The notes beneath the pieces were generated by a model. That model had not been told where the DNA came from. It searched no databases and saw nothing but the letters and a program-made list of their open reading frames with translations. This document shows, piece by piece, positions 11,675 to 23,821 of a DNA stretch of 64,000 bases (its first letter is position 1; each line of letters begins with the position of its first letter). The position numbers and the translations under genes were made by a program. This DNA comes from Zarea fungicola. Lineage: Eukaryota > Ascomycota > Sordariomycetes > Hypocreales > Cordycipitaceae. The DNA is taken from NCBI GenBank assembly GCA_900169235.1, contig FWCC01000397.1, positions 62,001 to 126,000 of the forward strand, written 5' to 3'.

Positions 11675-13102
11675 AAGACACAGGAGACGTGAACGGTTAA
11701 CGTCACTTGAAGAATCCAAAATTGCTACAAATCTGGGCGTACGTCTGTCTCTAGGAATGTGATATCCGTATCAAATCGAACATTCCTTATTGTGACATCC
11801 CACTTAAGTTTTGGAATATATATCCGCTACAAGTTGGCTGCCATATATTTGACCAATTAGCCGATGTGGCCCCGTGGGTTGACTTTATACCACTTTCGAT
11901 TTTTACCTCCTTCCCTATCGCGCTGGAGAGGGTAGACATGCAATCCATATATCTGCCAGTTATGGAGATCAGGCCTATGGTCTTTCCCCGGCTCAGTTAT
12001 GCCCAGGTTTGCTCAGAATGAGGATGCCATCCACGAAGAACACAAGATAAACTCGTCGATCAGGGGAATAAAACAAGCACGGCTCTTCTGCGCATTGCAG
12101 CATTGCCACCTTCTTCAGCGTAGTTGAGAGCTCTTAGAACTAGAGATATATGGATGCTATGCCTACACTCTCTAGCGCGATAGGGAAGGAGTATAAAGTC
12201 AACCCACGAGGCCACATCGGCTATTGGTTAGATATGTGGCAGCTAACTTATATTGGATATGGATTCCGAAACTTGAGCGGGTTGTGATGACAAAGAATGT
12301 TCAATTTGATGAGGACATCCGCAAGCGAGAGGGCGTGGGAACACATGGTGTGCATTTTTATAAAATCAAAAGTACACTATACCGCTGACTTGAACTAGCC
12401 AAAGCGTTGCCATTCCTATAGCCTATAGATATATATAGAGTAACTACCCATATAAGCCCATGCAGGTCCTGTAGGACAAACATTAGACATGTTGGGCCTT
12501 GAAAGTGCATTTGGCAAATGAAAAAAAAAGAGCAGGCTAGATTTCAGTTCGACAGAGAAATCGTCAAATTGCTAAATCGCCAAGGTTACAAATCTACCCC
12601 AACGCCAGGAGTAACCAGATTGTGTGTTTCCTCAACTGCCAAGGCTAAACAAGACAGAATACATCGCCTGCTTTTGTGAAGGAAAATGTATCTTGTCATA
12701 AAACCAGTTCTGAAAAAGATGAGGGAAAAAGTCCGATGCGCCTGCCAAAGGAAAAAGAAAGCCCTCCGGTATTAAAGATCTGAACAGTACTGGGCATGGG
12801 AGGTGGGTATAGAAGAGTAGCAAAAAGCATGTTACTGTCAAGTGTGTTCGTTCTGAATACCTGTTGTATAATAGAGGAGTTCCGCTCTGGGTTAGTAATG
12901 GCCTCCTGGCCAATGTACTTTACCTGTATTGCCATTCCATGTTAGAAGCCTTCTCCTGCTGTTTCGAGCTGCTGTATTGTGGGCATGCCGTTGATAGTGC
13001 GTAGCTATTTCATGCCGAAGAGTAAGATCAGCAGGATGGCTCTCTGGTGAGCATATCCGGGAAGCGAATAAATATTAACTGCTTGTTAGTACAGAACATG
13101 GA
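11675..13102. other. Intergenic AT-rich region containing a foldback element
   Basis: No protein-coding gene is supported. The main content is the inverted-repeat element at 11761-12319. The remainder (12320-13102) shows only short ORFs without domains. Confidence 0.6.
11761..12319. mobile_element. Foldback/MITE-like element with ~190-bp inverted arms
   Basis: The left arm (11761-11962) and the reverse complement of the right arm (12137-12319) align almost end to end, with shared blocks such as GCCGATGTGGCC, GTGGGTTGACTTTATAC and TTCCCTATCGCGCT. The left arm carries a 16-nt insertion near 11891-11906. A spacer of about 175 bp separates the arms and encodes nothing obvious. Many differences are C/T or G/A transitions. 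I could not see a convincing target-site duplication. Confidence 0.75.
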
Positions 13103-15210
13103 TCAAGGTCGGCGACGTTTGAAGTCTGGGAAATGATTAGCAGCCATCCAAAGTGAAAAGAAAGCGACCTCGTTTTGCATACCAATTTCGTCATCCATGT
13201 CCGGCTCATCACTGTCGTCACGGGTCCGTTTTCCGGTTACTGACCCTCCATCACCCCCTCCATCATTCGCATCGTCGTCTCGCCAGTCAATTTCGGCTTC
13301 GTCATTTGCCTCGGCGACGAATATGGGTCCATCAGTTTCGGCGTCAACTGCTGTTTCGTCGTCCGCGTCTGCTGATAGGCCAGTAGCATCAGCGTCGCCT
13401 TGAAGTGTACTGGTCGTACTGCTATGTTCATGGGCGAAGCTATCGTTTAGCTCAGCTGCTTCGGAGGGCTCACCATGATCTGCTGTTGTGGCAGAATCGT
13501 CGACATGTAACGGTTGATCTGCATGCTGAACTGATTCATCGAAATATTCAGCTTCCTGCTGATCGGTTGCCAGCTCTTCATGGTACTCCGCAGGCAGTGT
13601 TTCGTCGTATTCATTCCCATACACTTCCTGACTTTCGTCGTTCTCTTGCTGGCGGCCCTCATGATCTTCATCATGATTTTCAAGCTGATTTTCTTCGTCT
13701 TCTTCATCATGAGTTTCCTCGTGATCTTCTTCATGCTCTTCTTCGTGCTCCTCTTCGTGCTCCTCTTCGTGCTCCTCGTCAAGTGCCTCTTCAAGCCCCT
13801 CTTCAAGCACCTCTCCAATCGCCTCATCAAGCTCCTCTTCGTGCTCCTCTTCGTTTTGTTGCTCGGTATGGTGATCGTCCTGTTCACCGGCGTAGTCATC
13901 GTTGTAGTCTTCTTCGCCATGTTCCTCGCTCGACATTGCACTCGCATCTTCATTTTCGCCGTCGCTATCCTGAGGAGATGACTGCTGGGGAAATAAGTGC
14001 TGCACTTCATCCAAACCTTTGCCTGTTGTCGCACTTTCGACTAAAAACTCATACCGCCTCGAAGTGTTAACTCTTGTAAAGAGGTAGGTATATAGCGTAC
14101 GGGTGGCGTCAGGATCATCGTTCTTGACTAACAAGTCAAATACTTCAAGAATTTGATGCATGGTAAGACTTGATGACGTATTTGACTAATTCAAAGTTAG
14201 CTTTCAGCTTGATATCGGTTGATATCGGTTGATAGTCCGGTGCTTACCTCTGTAAACTCTAGTCCAAGCTCATCTACTTGGAAAACCAACTCATCCTCTG
14301 GCCTTATATCGTTTCCCACCTGTGAACGGAACCCACTAAGCACATGTTGAATACTTTCATCCAGAATGGATGCATCAGAGAAGAAACCGTTGGTGCCAGA
14401 TGACAGAAATGGGAACTCGTCACCTTGGTACTGCACGGTGATGCTTGGGAAACTGTCCGCTGAGGACTCCCCACCGGCATCCATACTAGTGTCTCCAGTA
14501 ATAGCTTCCTCAAGTTCTTGCAGCTCATCTTGACGGTAATCTCTGCTTTCAGTCTCATCATCTTCTGCATTTGGTTGTTCCAAAGCTCCGCCTGTCTCAA
14601 CTGTCATCGCTTCCAGGGAAGCGTGATCCTGTTCTTGTTCTTGTTCTTGCTCTTCGCTTGCAACCCTTACGAAATGGCCCGTAGTCACTGCAGCGTCCTC
14701 GTCATGTTCCCAGCTGATTTCGGCCTTGTCGTCTTGGTGAACTGCTTCTCCTGCTTCAGAGACAGCGGGGAGATTCTCAGCGGAATCTACCTGATCGTTT
14801 CCCTCATCGTCTTGCTCTCTGTGTTCATCTACGACGTCTAAGCCATAGTCGATTTCGTCGGTGGCGGTCTCTGCCAAAGCATCCACGGCCACGTCGGGAT
14901 CGAGCGGAAGATTCGTTTCAGTCGCTTCCTCAGCCTCATTCTGGTTATCAAAAACTTCAGGTACCGTGCTGACTGCCTCTGCTGCGCCATCCAAGGCCCG
15001 TGTTTCTGATGACTGCTGGTTATCAAAGCCACCAGTGTAACCGACCGAGTCGGCATCTGGATAGGTCATCTGATTATCTTCAGGGATGGGCCCGGCTTTA
15101 AGATCATCGGCTGGTAAAAGAGTATAGTCGCCGACATCGCTTTCGTAGTTGATGAGATCTTCATCCACAGGAACTTCGAGGGATGGTTGATGCATCATGT
15201 CGATATCCAT
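13103..15210 (-). CDS. Large acidic low-complexity protein with C-terminal basic NLS-like tail
   Basis: Three exons (14248-15210, 13183-14185, 13103-13125) join to 662 residues. I do not recognise a named family. The start MDIDMMHQPS is followed by VDEDLINYESD. A central stretch has some globular character (FPSITVQYQGDEFPFL, then VFQVDELGLEFTE across intron 1, and HQILEVFDLLV). The C-terminal third is extremely Glu/Asp/His-rich, with a 4-residue tandem repeat (EEHE) coded at about 13720-13790. The last tiny exon adds DFKRRRP, a likely nuclear localisation signal. The frame extends 5' of 15210 without another ATG. A nuclear, histone-binding or chromatin-associated role is possible from the acidity and NLS, but that is inference. 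Confidence 0.8.
13720..13795. repeat. 12-bp minisatellite inside the acidic gene
   Basis: Tandem GTGCTCCTCTTC-like units on the plus strand encode the EEHE repeats on the minus strand. The unit is a multiple of three, so copy number can vary without a frameshift. Confidence 0.8.
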
Positions 15211-16213
15211 ATCGACCTCCGTGATATGGAGAGCGTGTCTGGATTGCCTTGTATAATGATGCGAGTCGTTGAGCGTATTGTCCGGGCCTGAAATAGTTTG
15301 TTCGTCGGGAAGCGCCGCGGGGCGATGCGCCGGATGCAATTTTGTTTGGGGCGATTTGAGCGCGATTCCTCGCCACTGCAAAAGCGCCTTGTGTTTTGGT
15401 AGAGATATCTGTCGCTATGCGTTCGGTATCCTAGTCGTAAGCAGTGCCGTAAAATCCTGACAGCTCATGGGTATATATGATATCGCCGTAGTCTACGAAA
15501 ACGCGACTTCGAGAGTTGTTGCAGGCCAAATTTTCAATGCTTCTTTGATAATATTACAAACAGCTTGCTTGCGGCAGCCCAAACGTTTCAGGGAGGTCTG
15601 CCTGGAGCTGATCGAGTCGGCCCACCGCTTTGCCAAAAGCGGTTAGGTGGCAGAATCTCGCTCACCAGGCACAAGATGTATGCTGTCACTCATCATTTCC
15701 TGTCAATTCTTAAGCATAGTAGATTTTCTCTGATTATAGTTATTTATTTATGCAAATTTCGTTTCTTAAGGCTATGGACCAAGTTTTCGTTTCTTGAGAG
15801 TAACGGGTAGCCCGAGTGCTCTATCAAGACTTCAGCTAGTGCGCTGTAGCGGTGCTGGTTTTGGTTTTCCTAGGAGATAAATGTTATCTTTGTCCATGTT
15901 ACAGTTCATGGATTTCATCATGTAAACATTTGGATAATTTTGAACCCTTGAATTCTTCACTCATGAGTAAGTAGGTCGTGCTTCAGAAGTCGCCATTTAT
16001 ACAGTTGAAAGAGTACATGCTCACACGCAGCAGGGACCAAGGAAAAGTGGTACCAATACGTACCGCCATACTGACCGTAAACCCCCACTTTCGCACACCT
16101 GGCCTAATGTTGACCAGCTCCTGCTCCTGATTGAGGGTGGGCATATTGATCCTCCTTTCTGGTCGCCATTGACAACATCAACGTCTCCCAGATACCTGCA
16201 ACCATAATTCACA
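15211..16213. other. Divergent intergenic region between the acidic-protein gene and delta-COP
   Basis: No gene seen. It includes AT-rich sequence around 15700-15980 and the promoters of both neighbours. Confidence 0.6.
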
Positions 16214-17982
16214 ATGGTGCGCATTCTCTGCAAATCAATCTACGAATGTGTAACGCTAACTGCAGGCTAGGTTGTCCTCGCTGCCTCGATCTGTACCCGC
16301 GGAGGGAAAGCTGTCCTCTCGAGGCAGTTCCGTGACATGCCACGATCCAGAATAGAGGCACTCCTGGCATCCCTCCCCAAGCTTGCCGACAGCGGCACCC
16401 AGCACACCACTGTTGAGCAGGACAATGTGCGATTCGTTTACCAGCCGCTCGACGAGCTCTACATGGTGCTCATTACCAACCGCCAATCCAACATCTTGCA
16501 AGACATCGACTCGCTCCACCTCTTTGCCCAGGTTGTTGCCAGCGCCTGCAGGACTCTCGACGAGCGAGAGATTCTCAAGAATGCATACGAGCTGCTCAGC
16601 GCCTTCGACGAGATTGTCACCCTCGGATACCGCGAAAACCTGACGGTTAGCCAGATCAGGACCTTCCTCGAGATGGAGAGTCACGAAGAGCGTGTGCAGG
16701 AAATTATTGCCAGGGTATGTACCTGCTGCAAGTTGGAATTTCGACTCGAACAAATGCTAATGCAGAATCATTTACAGAACAAAGAACTCGAGGCCACCGA
16801 GGAGCGCAAGCGCAAGGCCAAACAGCTCGAAATGCAGCGCAAGGATGCTGCCCGCCTCGGCGGCGGCCGCACCAGCGTCCCACGCACCCCTTCGTACCCG
16901 ACATACCAATCCTCTTCCTCAGCGAATGCCACCAACTCTTACGACTCGTACGAGGCTGAGAAGAACAAGACATATACCAAGTGTGTGCCCCAGGCCGTTC
17001 TATTCGAGCTGGTTAGACTAACATGCATCTAGGGCATCTGCACTCAAAGGAAAGGGCATGCAGCTCGGTAAAAAGTCCAAGACCACTGACATGTTTGAGC
17101 GTGTGCGTGGCGAAATGGGCGGCGAAATTGATGATACGCCGCTTGTCGCCCCTGCTGCTCCCGCCGCCGCCGCCCCTGTCGAGTCACGCATCTCCTCGAC
17201 CATGGATCGCGATGCCATTCACGTTACCATTTCCGAGTCTATCAACGCTACACTGTCCCGCGAAGGTGCTGTCCAGACGCTCTCCGTTAGTGGTGATTTG
17301 ACACTGCGAGTATCGGACGCTAGCATGACCAAGATTAAGCTGGCACTTCAGGCAGTACCCTCCCACGGCGCCCAGTTCCGCACACATCCTAATGTCGACC
17401 GCAACGTTTTCAACAGCTCCAAGGTTATTCAAATGAGCAACACTGCGCGAGGTTTCCCCGTCAACAATGCTGTTGGTGTTTTGCGCTGGAGAGCCACCCC
17501 CAAGACTGACGATACCTCGGCTTGCCCCATTACTTTCACGGTTTGGATCAACAAGGATTCATCCAAGTATAATATCACTGTCGAATACGAATTGACCGGC
17601 GGTGACTCTCTTCGTGATGTCAGTGTCGTTATTCCTTACCAGGGAAGCGAGCCTGTCGTCTCGAGCTTTGATGCCTCGTACGAGGTTTCGGGCGACATGC
17701 TGGAGTGGAACATTGGCACAGTTGATGACGAGAACCCCAACGGCGCTTTCGAGTTTGAGGCTGAGACTGCCGATGAGAACGACTTTTTTCCCATGAATGT
17801 CAGATTTAGCAAGACTTCACCATATGTTGATGTTGATGTAAGTGGTGATGCTCTAGATCAACGCTCAAGAACAAGTCGCTAACGATAACTAGGTTTCTTC
17901 TGTTTCTCTAATCGATGAAGATGAAGAGGTGACATACTCCAAGGAGATCAAGTCTGGCGCAGAAAACTTCACTATTGAGTAA
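16214..17982 (+). CDS. RET2: Coatomer subunit delta (delta-COP)
   Basis: A subunit of the COPI coat for Golgi-to-ER retrograde transport, in the cytosol and on Golgi membranes. Five exons join to 514 residues: 16214-16216, 16271-16714, 16778-16980, 17033-17837 and 17893-17982. Exon 1 is only the ATG. The intron follows directly and exon 2 restores VVLAASICTRGGKAVLSRQF, the conserved N-terminus of the longin-like domain (about 1-140). A charged linker follows (KELEATEERKRKAKQLEMQRK), then a flexible Ser/Pro/Ala stretch. The C-terminal mu-homology domain (from about residue 250) ends with an acidic, stop-proximal segment. Length matches fungal orthologs. APC4 follows on the same strand about 400 bp downstream. 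Confidence 0.96.
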
Positions 17983-18394
17983 ATGGCAAAGGTAAAAGGT
18001 GTTGGCATATAAAGATATGTAGGGAGTATCGGGGCAAGCAGCCACTGTAGAGGCATGCTTTGAGATTTAGAAATTAATGGCGCAATGAACATTCTCAACA
18101 ATTTAAAACAATCATCCATGCCCATTGTGGAAAACAATGTAGCGAGTAGTGTTGCCAGGAAGTCGTACGGTGAGATCAATCGGTTTGGTCGTAGAAGTGG
18201 GCTTTTAGACCTTTTGCCTGCCCACTACCTACCACGCGGTTCTCTACGCACCCTTCCAAACCTACTACCTACGTACGGCATACTCAAATGATAATAACAG
18301 CGCCGCTGAATAAATTTCTTCATTGACTAAATGTGATGCACTGATTTATTTCCATCGTTTATTCACGCGTCAAGCTAGAGAACGGCGACAAACC
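17983..18394. other. Intergenic region between delta-COP and APC4
   Basis: Contains the delta-COP 3' UTR and the APC4 promoter. Nothing else is supported. Confidence 0.6.
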
Positions 18395-21060
18395 ATGACG
18401 AGCGACGCGTCGTTGTGGCTCCTCAGCGAGGCCGAGTTTGAGTTCAAGGCGCAGAACGGATTCCCCGTCAGTTGTCCCACGCTTGACTTGTCAACAACGT
18501 GGGATGGCGGAGATAAAAACCTACTCATATACCGTCCGCCGAACCAAGCAGTATTAAAGATCCACCAGGTTGGACCTCCAGGAACACAGGCACCAGATGT
18601 GCTAGCGGTAAAATGGAAACCCGATGGTAGGCCGAATTTGGAGGTGCGCCTTTACGGACTTTTTTATTTGTGCTAACAAGGAATTGCCTTGATGCAGGTC
18701 AGTTTTTAGCTATCGGATGGAGCGATGGTGCTGTTCGCATCATGGGGTTGGAAAACAACAAAGCTGTTCACAACATGCAGATCTGCAATGACGGGACAGC
18801 GAAAATCACACACATTGGCTGGGCTACGAACAGCATCACAAAGAAACCCAAGAGTAGAATCTTGGAATCAAGAGAACTACTTCTCGACAGTATCAGCTTG
18901 GGAAACGACTCTGGTGCCTTGGACTTGCCGCAGGAGCTGACGTTTCTGGAGGTAGACACAGCACTTCCCAAGATCAGCCCTTTGCCATCAGCCAGCGCCG
19001 GAGCTGGGTATGCACTTGGTTCATGATTTAATTCAAGGTAATATTGCTAACGGCTTGAATAGCGACGACGCCAGTGTCTTCACGCTGCGGACAGGTATTG
19101 AGTTTCTGTTTCAGAGGCCGAAGCGGTCAGACTATGACCAAGTAACCGTCATGATCGTCGGAACAAGTGACGGGCAACTTCATCTAAGTATTTACGACTC
19201 TTTTTTAATAGGTGTATTTCCGGCCCTCAAACTGGGCGCCCTTCTCGCGCCGCGTCTCGTCTTTCATGCCGCGTGTTCGACTGTATCCACGCATGCACTG
19301 CTTATGGCGGATGAGACAGATAACCCGGCCGAGCTTTATCTTGTCCCCGTCGATCTTCCATTCATCTCGTCGTCGCCAATTAACCTATCTCTTCTAGCTT
19401 CCAAGCTCACCACTCTGCAGACGTTGTTACGCTATCTGAAACAAACACAGCTGCACATGCTGACTGAGTGGAAGAATGCGAGGGAGCTGCCGGGCAGATT
19501 CTTGCGTAGTGTGCAAGGTGATTTGGAGGAGATGCAGAGTGGTCCCAAGAATATTGTTGCGGCTTTATATCACACTGCTGTCACAGGACATGCCCATGAG
19601 CCATTACGCGAATGGCTTGTCGACAGTCTTGCGGAACGGGTACGTCCCGATCCATCGGCAGATCTGCTCTTCCTGCTAACAAATATGGCACAGGGACACA
19701 AGAGATGGGACAAAGCCGTGACATCTGGGCTCGCAAACCTTCGAAACCTCGTGCACGAAAATTTCCTCCCTGGCCTGGAGCGCTGCTCCATTATCCTCAG
19801 TCGTCTCCGCGGGTTTGCCCAGTTCTACGACACGCGCGATGACATTGGCTTCACCACGACGCAAATCAGCCGTGTTCTCGACATCATCAGCTGCCTGACC
19901 CTTGTCGGCCACAGGATCCTTCTGCACACCATGGATGAGCTCGAGCACTTTGGCGCCTTTTCCAGCTGGCTGCGCTTCCAGATTGACCGCCTGGCCACCT
20001 CGGGCTCAGCAACCGAGGAGCTCACCGAGAAGGAAGCCACCATGGATACTTCACGCGTACTCACCTACATCGAGCGCTATCTGACGGGAAGCCCGCTCGA
20101 TGCATTTTTTGACACGGTGACTAAAGAGGACTATGAGGGAGATTGGGAACATATAGAGGATGGACCTAGTCTGCTTCATGTGCTTGACACGCAGTTGAAG
20201 AAGCAAGAGTCTGGCCAGCCGGCCATGAAGGCGCTCCCTCATGTGGACTTTCTGGTCAATTATGCGACAATGTGGACGGGACGCATATTCAAGGATATTG
20301 CCGACGCGAAGAAGCGCAGCGTTCGATTTGGCGCGCCGATGAGATTGAGGATCGGAGGGCCAGTGACCAAGATGGATATGAAAATGGCCCATTCGGCCGA
20401 CGATGTGAGTGTTGGCGCAGATGACGGTATTGTTCGTTTTAGTTTGCTGACATCTTACAGAACGACGGAACAGTTTACGTGGCACTTGCGTCGAAAGATG
20501 TTGGCAACAAAGGTAAGAGAGGCTCGGTGGTATATTTGGGTGACTCTGTTTAATTGACTGGACCCTGCATATATAGTCTACATCTTCCGGGTTAAGCTGC
20601 GCATTGTCAACGGCATAAGCTCAAACCATGGCATATCGTGGCGCTGCATTGATCTGGGCGACGCACAGCTCATTGACCTCAAATTCCTCAACGCAGCCAC
20701 CCTCGTACTCCTCTGTACCAGCTCAAGTAAGAAGACCAAGGTTTCATAGCTCATGTGTACAAACAAGCTGCAGGGCTGATGGACAATCTAGATCCGAACA
20801 ATCCTGCCATCTACGCGGTGCCTGTAAAGGCGGACGATGCCTTGTACGAGCCCTACCTCGAAGAGGCATCGCCAGACACCATTGTTGCGACGCCTCTCAC
20901 TGCAACTGGATGCACGGAGCATAGCTTGCCGGAAGGATCGGCAATGCGTCCTGTTTGGATGAACGTACACGACAGTCAGGATGTGCGAGGCGAAATACCA
21001 GCGCGTGTATCTTTGCTGGCAAGCAATAGGACAACCTGGCGGACGTTTGCACTTCGATAA
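18395..21060 (+). CDS. APC4: Anaphase-promoting complex subunit 4 (APC4/Cut20-like)
   Basis: A scaffold subunit of the APC/C ubiquitin ligase that drives anaphase and mitotic exit. Seven exons join to 772 residues: 18395-18626, 18698-19007, 19063-19639, 19694-20404, 20461-20512, 20577-20726 and 20774-21060. The N-terminal part is the APC4 WD40 domain, with the signature VLAVKWKPDGQFLAIGWSDG spanning the first splice. The middle (from about residue 270) is the long helical APC4 domain, e.g. LLRYLKQTQLHMLTEWKNAR and GHKRWDKAV. The 54-nt intron at 19640-19693 is in frame, so it reads through if ignored. The acceptor of the last intron is ambiguous (20768 or 20774); both keep the frame. Confidence 0.92.
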
Positions 21061-21202
21061 GTGGTTGGAATCAAGCTTTTACGAGCACCAGAGCGAAAGA
21101 AAAAAAAAATGAAAAGATTTTTTAAATTGACCTAAATGATATCATGATTTCCTTTGCTGAATCTACTCTGCAAATAACCCCGTTTCACAATCCAAAAACT
21201 CC

Positions 21203-22564
21203 TTAAGCCTGATGCTTGCGCTTGGTAATATTGAAGAATTCCGTTATGCCCTCAACGACGGTCTCGACATTCATATTCACCAGCGGCATCTTCTCGTACG
21301 AATCATCCGTCATGATAGCCACGAGAGCGAGGTATCTATCCACCTCCCGCAGCATAATGGGCTTGTTGCTGTCGTGCAGGACGAGGCAGCTCTCGGCGGT
21401 GGCGCAGCCGACCTGGTCCTCGAGCTTCATGTTGAGCGGCTCGCCCTCGAGCTTCTTGCGGCTCTCGTCGCTGCGGTCCCAGGTGCCGTAGACCTCGGTG
21501 ATGTCGATGATGACGTCAATGTAGTCGCTGCAGATCTCGTAGCTGGCCATGTCGGCCGTCGCGCTGTCGGTGGCAATGTAAATCTTGGAGAGCACGTCAA
21601 AGAGGTACGCCTTTTCGAAGCGGCACGTGCGGCACAGGTTGGTGAGCATGGCCTCGAGCGTGCCGAGGCGGGGGATGAGCTTCTGGATGACCTTGCTAAA
21701 GGCCTCAAAGATGGAGTGGTTGTATATGGAGGTGAGGTGGAACGTCACGGGGGCGTTTTCGAAGCCGTGGTCGGACAGCTCGTCCTGGATCCGGATGGTG
21801 ATGTCGCGCTGAATGTCCAGCTTGTAGTCGTCGGACAGGCCGTCGACCTTGTGGATGAAGACCTCAATGTTAATGTTGGGGTAGCTTCCTTGCAGCGCCA
21901 GTATGGTCGTGTTTAGGCGCGCCACGGCTTCCAGGTAGTCGTCTTGGGCATCGATGACCCAGATCAGGGCGCCGATTTCGCCAAAGATGGCCTCCATATC
22001 AAAGTTGGGCGTTTCAAATACGTCAATCTGGCCGGGAAAATCCCATACTTGAAAGTCCATGAAGGAACTTTTCTTCAGGTTAGCACTGGTAGACAGAAGG
22101 GTAGGCATGAAACATTCAACTCACGCCATGTTATCCTTTTGTATCCTGGCTGTAGACTCCAAGAATAATGTCTCATTCGGCGGCAGTTTGTGAAAAACAA
22201 CGCTAGAGATGGATGACTTGCCACTCCTAATTCAAAGTAAGCTTTCAAGTCTGTAGATGTACATGGCCAGCACGAACCGTCTTTGCCCCATGAGGAGAAG
22301 GCGGGGTTTACCCTTTGCTGGCTGACCTGTGACAACATCCCCCGGCTTGGTGTCATCTTTCTTTGGAATTGAACCGGATGCCTGATCGTGTATTTGTCGA
22401 AGTGTTAGCTGGGCTGCGCTCATTTGTCTTCTGCTGGTGCGGATGGGAGTAGCTGGGGTAGTAGGACGGCTGGCAGATTGAGGCGGGGCTTTTCTACGCA
22501 GAGCGGCGCTGAGATCTCGGAAGCCATGCTTGCAGCGCAGGAAAATAGAGGATATTGAATCCAT
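21203..22564 (-). CDS. GTR2: Rag-family GTPase Gtr2 (RagC/D ortholog), EGO complex
   Basis: Pairs with Gtr1 on the vacuole to signal amino-acid status to TORC1. Three exons: 22278-22564, 22125-22226 and 21203-22067, 417 residues from the chosen start. The G1 region runs across the first splice ([13 protein letters not shown]). Exon 2 gives [13 protein letters not shown]. Exon 3 starts [18 protein letters not shown], the switch II/G3 motif of RagC-type proteins, and continues with [11 protein letters not shown] in place of a canonical NKxD. The C-terminal half is the roadblock-like Rag dimerisation domain. The N-terminal extension before the G domain is Ser/Thr/Pro-rich. Alternative ATGs at 22609 and 22423 are possible. 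The acceptor of intron 2 was placed to restore NMASFMDF, as in homologs. Confidence 0.92.
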
Positions 22565-23821
22565 AGCATCAAAGAATTCAATCTTGAAATGCCAGAAACA
22601 GGAATGCAATGCAGGGCTGGAAGCGACATGTCGCGAGCAAAGTGGTACTGGATGCGATGGTCTTGGTGCAGCATGCAGTAGGTAATGAACGACAGACGGC
22701 TTGAATAGAGCCGCCCATCATGGACAATGCAGCCACTGCGGAGGAACCCAGACAGCATCACCGAAAATGACATGGGTCATTGTCACACATAGAGCTCAAA
22801 ATCAGTCATGTGTTGTGCAACAGCCGAGAGGCGAGCCCCTCAGTCGACAATGCCTCAATTTCGGTGCTGTGGAAGCAGAGGCAAATGCAGCGAACAAAAA
22901 GCGCCATATACAGACGGTTTTTCCGGAGGCAAAATGAGCTAATACAGGAGCATTGGGAAATTGCTGTGTCGGATAGGCGCCGTAACTGGGGGTGTGTGTT
23001 TGTGATTTGATCCTGCGTCCTGCGTCCTGCATCCAGCGTCACCCTGTCGCCAATACATGATAGCGTGTCCGGGGCAGCTTGGCTGTCGCGCCAGGGGGTT
23101 GGCCAGAGGCTATTGGGAATACAATGAAAACCCTGCTTACCTCCATTTTTACGGGACCGATAAAGGGAAAGAGTTGGTATCTCTGGGTATATTTGTGAAG
23201 CTTTGGGACAAAGAACAAAGGATGCCCAGCTTCAATTAGCCAGAGGCCAAACGACACTGGACAGCACGTGTCTGCGTGGCGCACGGCTGTGAGCGACCCG
23301 GTGGCAGGCAATGGTTCGGCCGCCTCCTGATGTAGCGAGTATATCGAAATCTGCCTTTAATTTGCGTTTGGCGTTTCAAGAGGATGGATTTGAGTGATGT
23401 CGCGGTGAAAGCCGATGAGCAAGATGTTGTAGCGTTGAGATTGTGAGATGAGCTGCCTGTGAAGTGGGTCACTACTATGGCGTAGATAGTGGTTGATCGT
23501 GGCGGCCTGGCAGCGGTTGGAAGTTGGCGGACACAACATTTCAAGTATGCAGTCAAGTCTTCAATATATTTTAAATTAATCCTAGTACAGTTAGAACGCT
23601 ATCGCCTATAACTCCCAGACATACAATCATAGCAAAACAAGCATCATCACGGTCCGCAAACACTGCAAACAGCCAGTCCACTCCACATTGCGTCGTTACA
23701 ACGTCAGGTTGGAAAGAATAGGAAAGAAGCCAAAAAAAGCAGCCTGTCATAAAGAAACAAGAACACAAAGGATTTTTTTTTTCAGCTTCCAACGGGGAAA
23801 TTAATCCAACCAAGTCCAGCA
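22565..23821. other. Intergenic region upstream of GTR2 and downstream of the MARVEL-like gene
   Basis: No supported gene. Short minus-strand ORFs at 23039-23311, 23236-23556 and 23571-23822 lack domains. The last is probably the 3' UTR of the next gene. Confidence 0.55.

Noticed and set aside
8900..11700. Ribosomal-peptide precursor gene beside the UstYa-like gene
   Set aside because: No ORF with a signal peptide and repeated KR-bounded cores was found on either strand.
13405..14070. Plus-strand ORFs opposite the acidic gene
   Set aside because: Arg/His/Leu-rich shadows of GAG/GAT codons.
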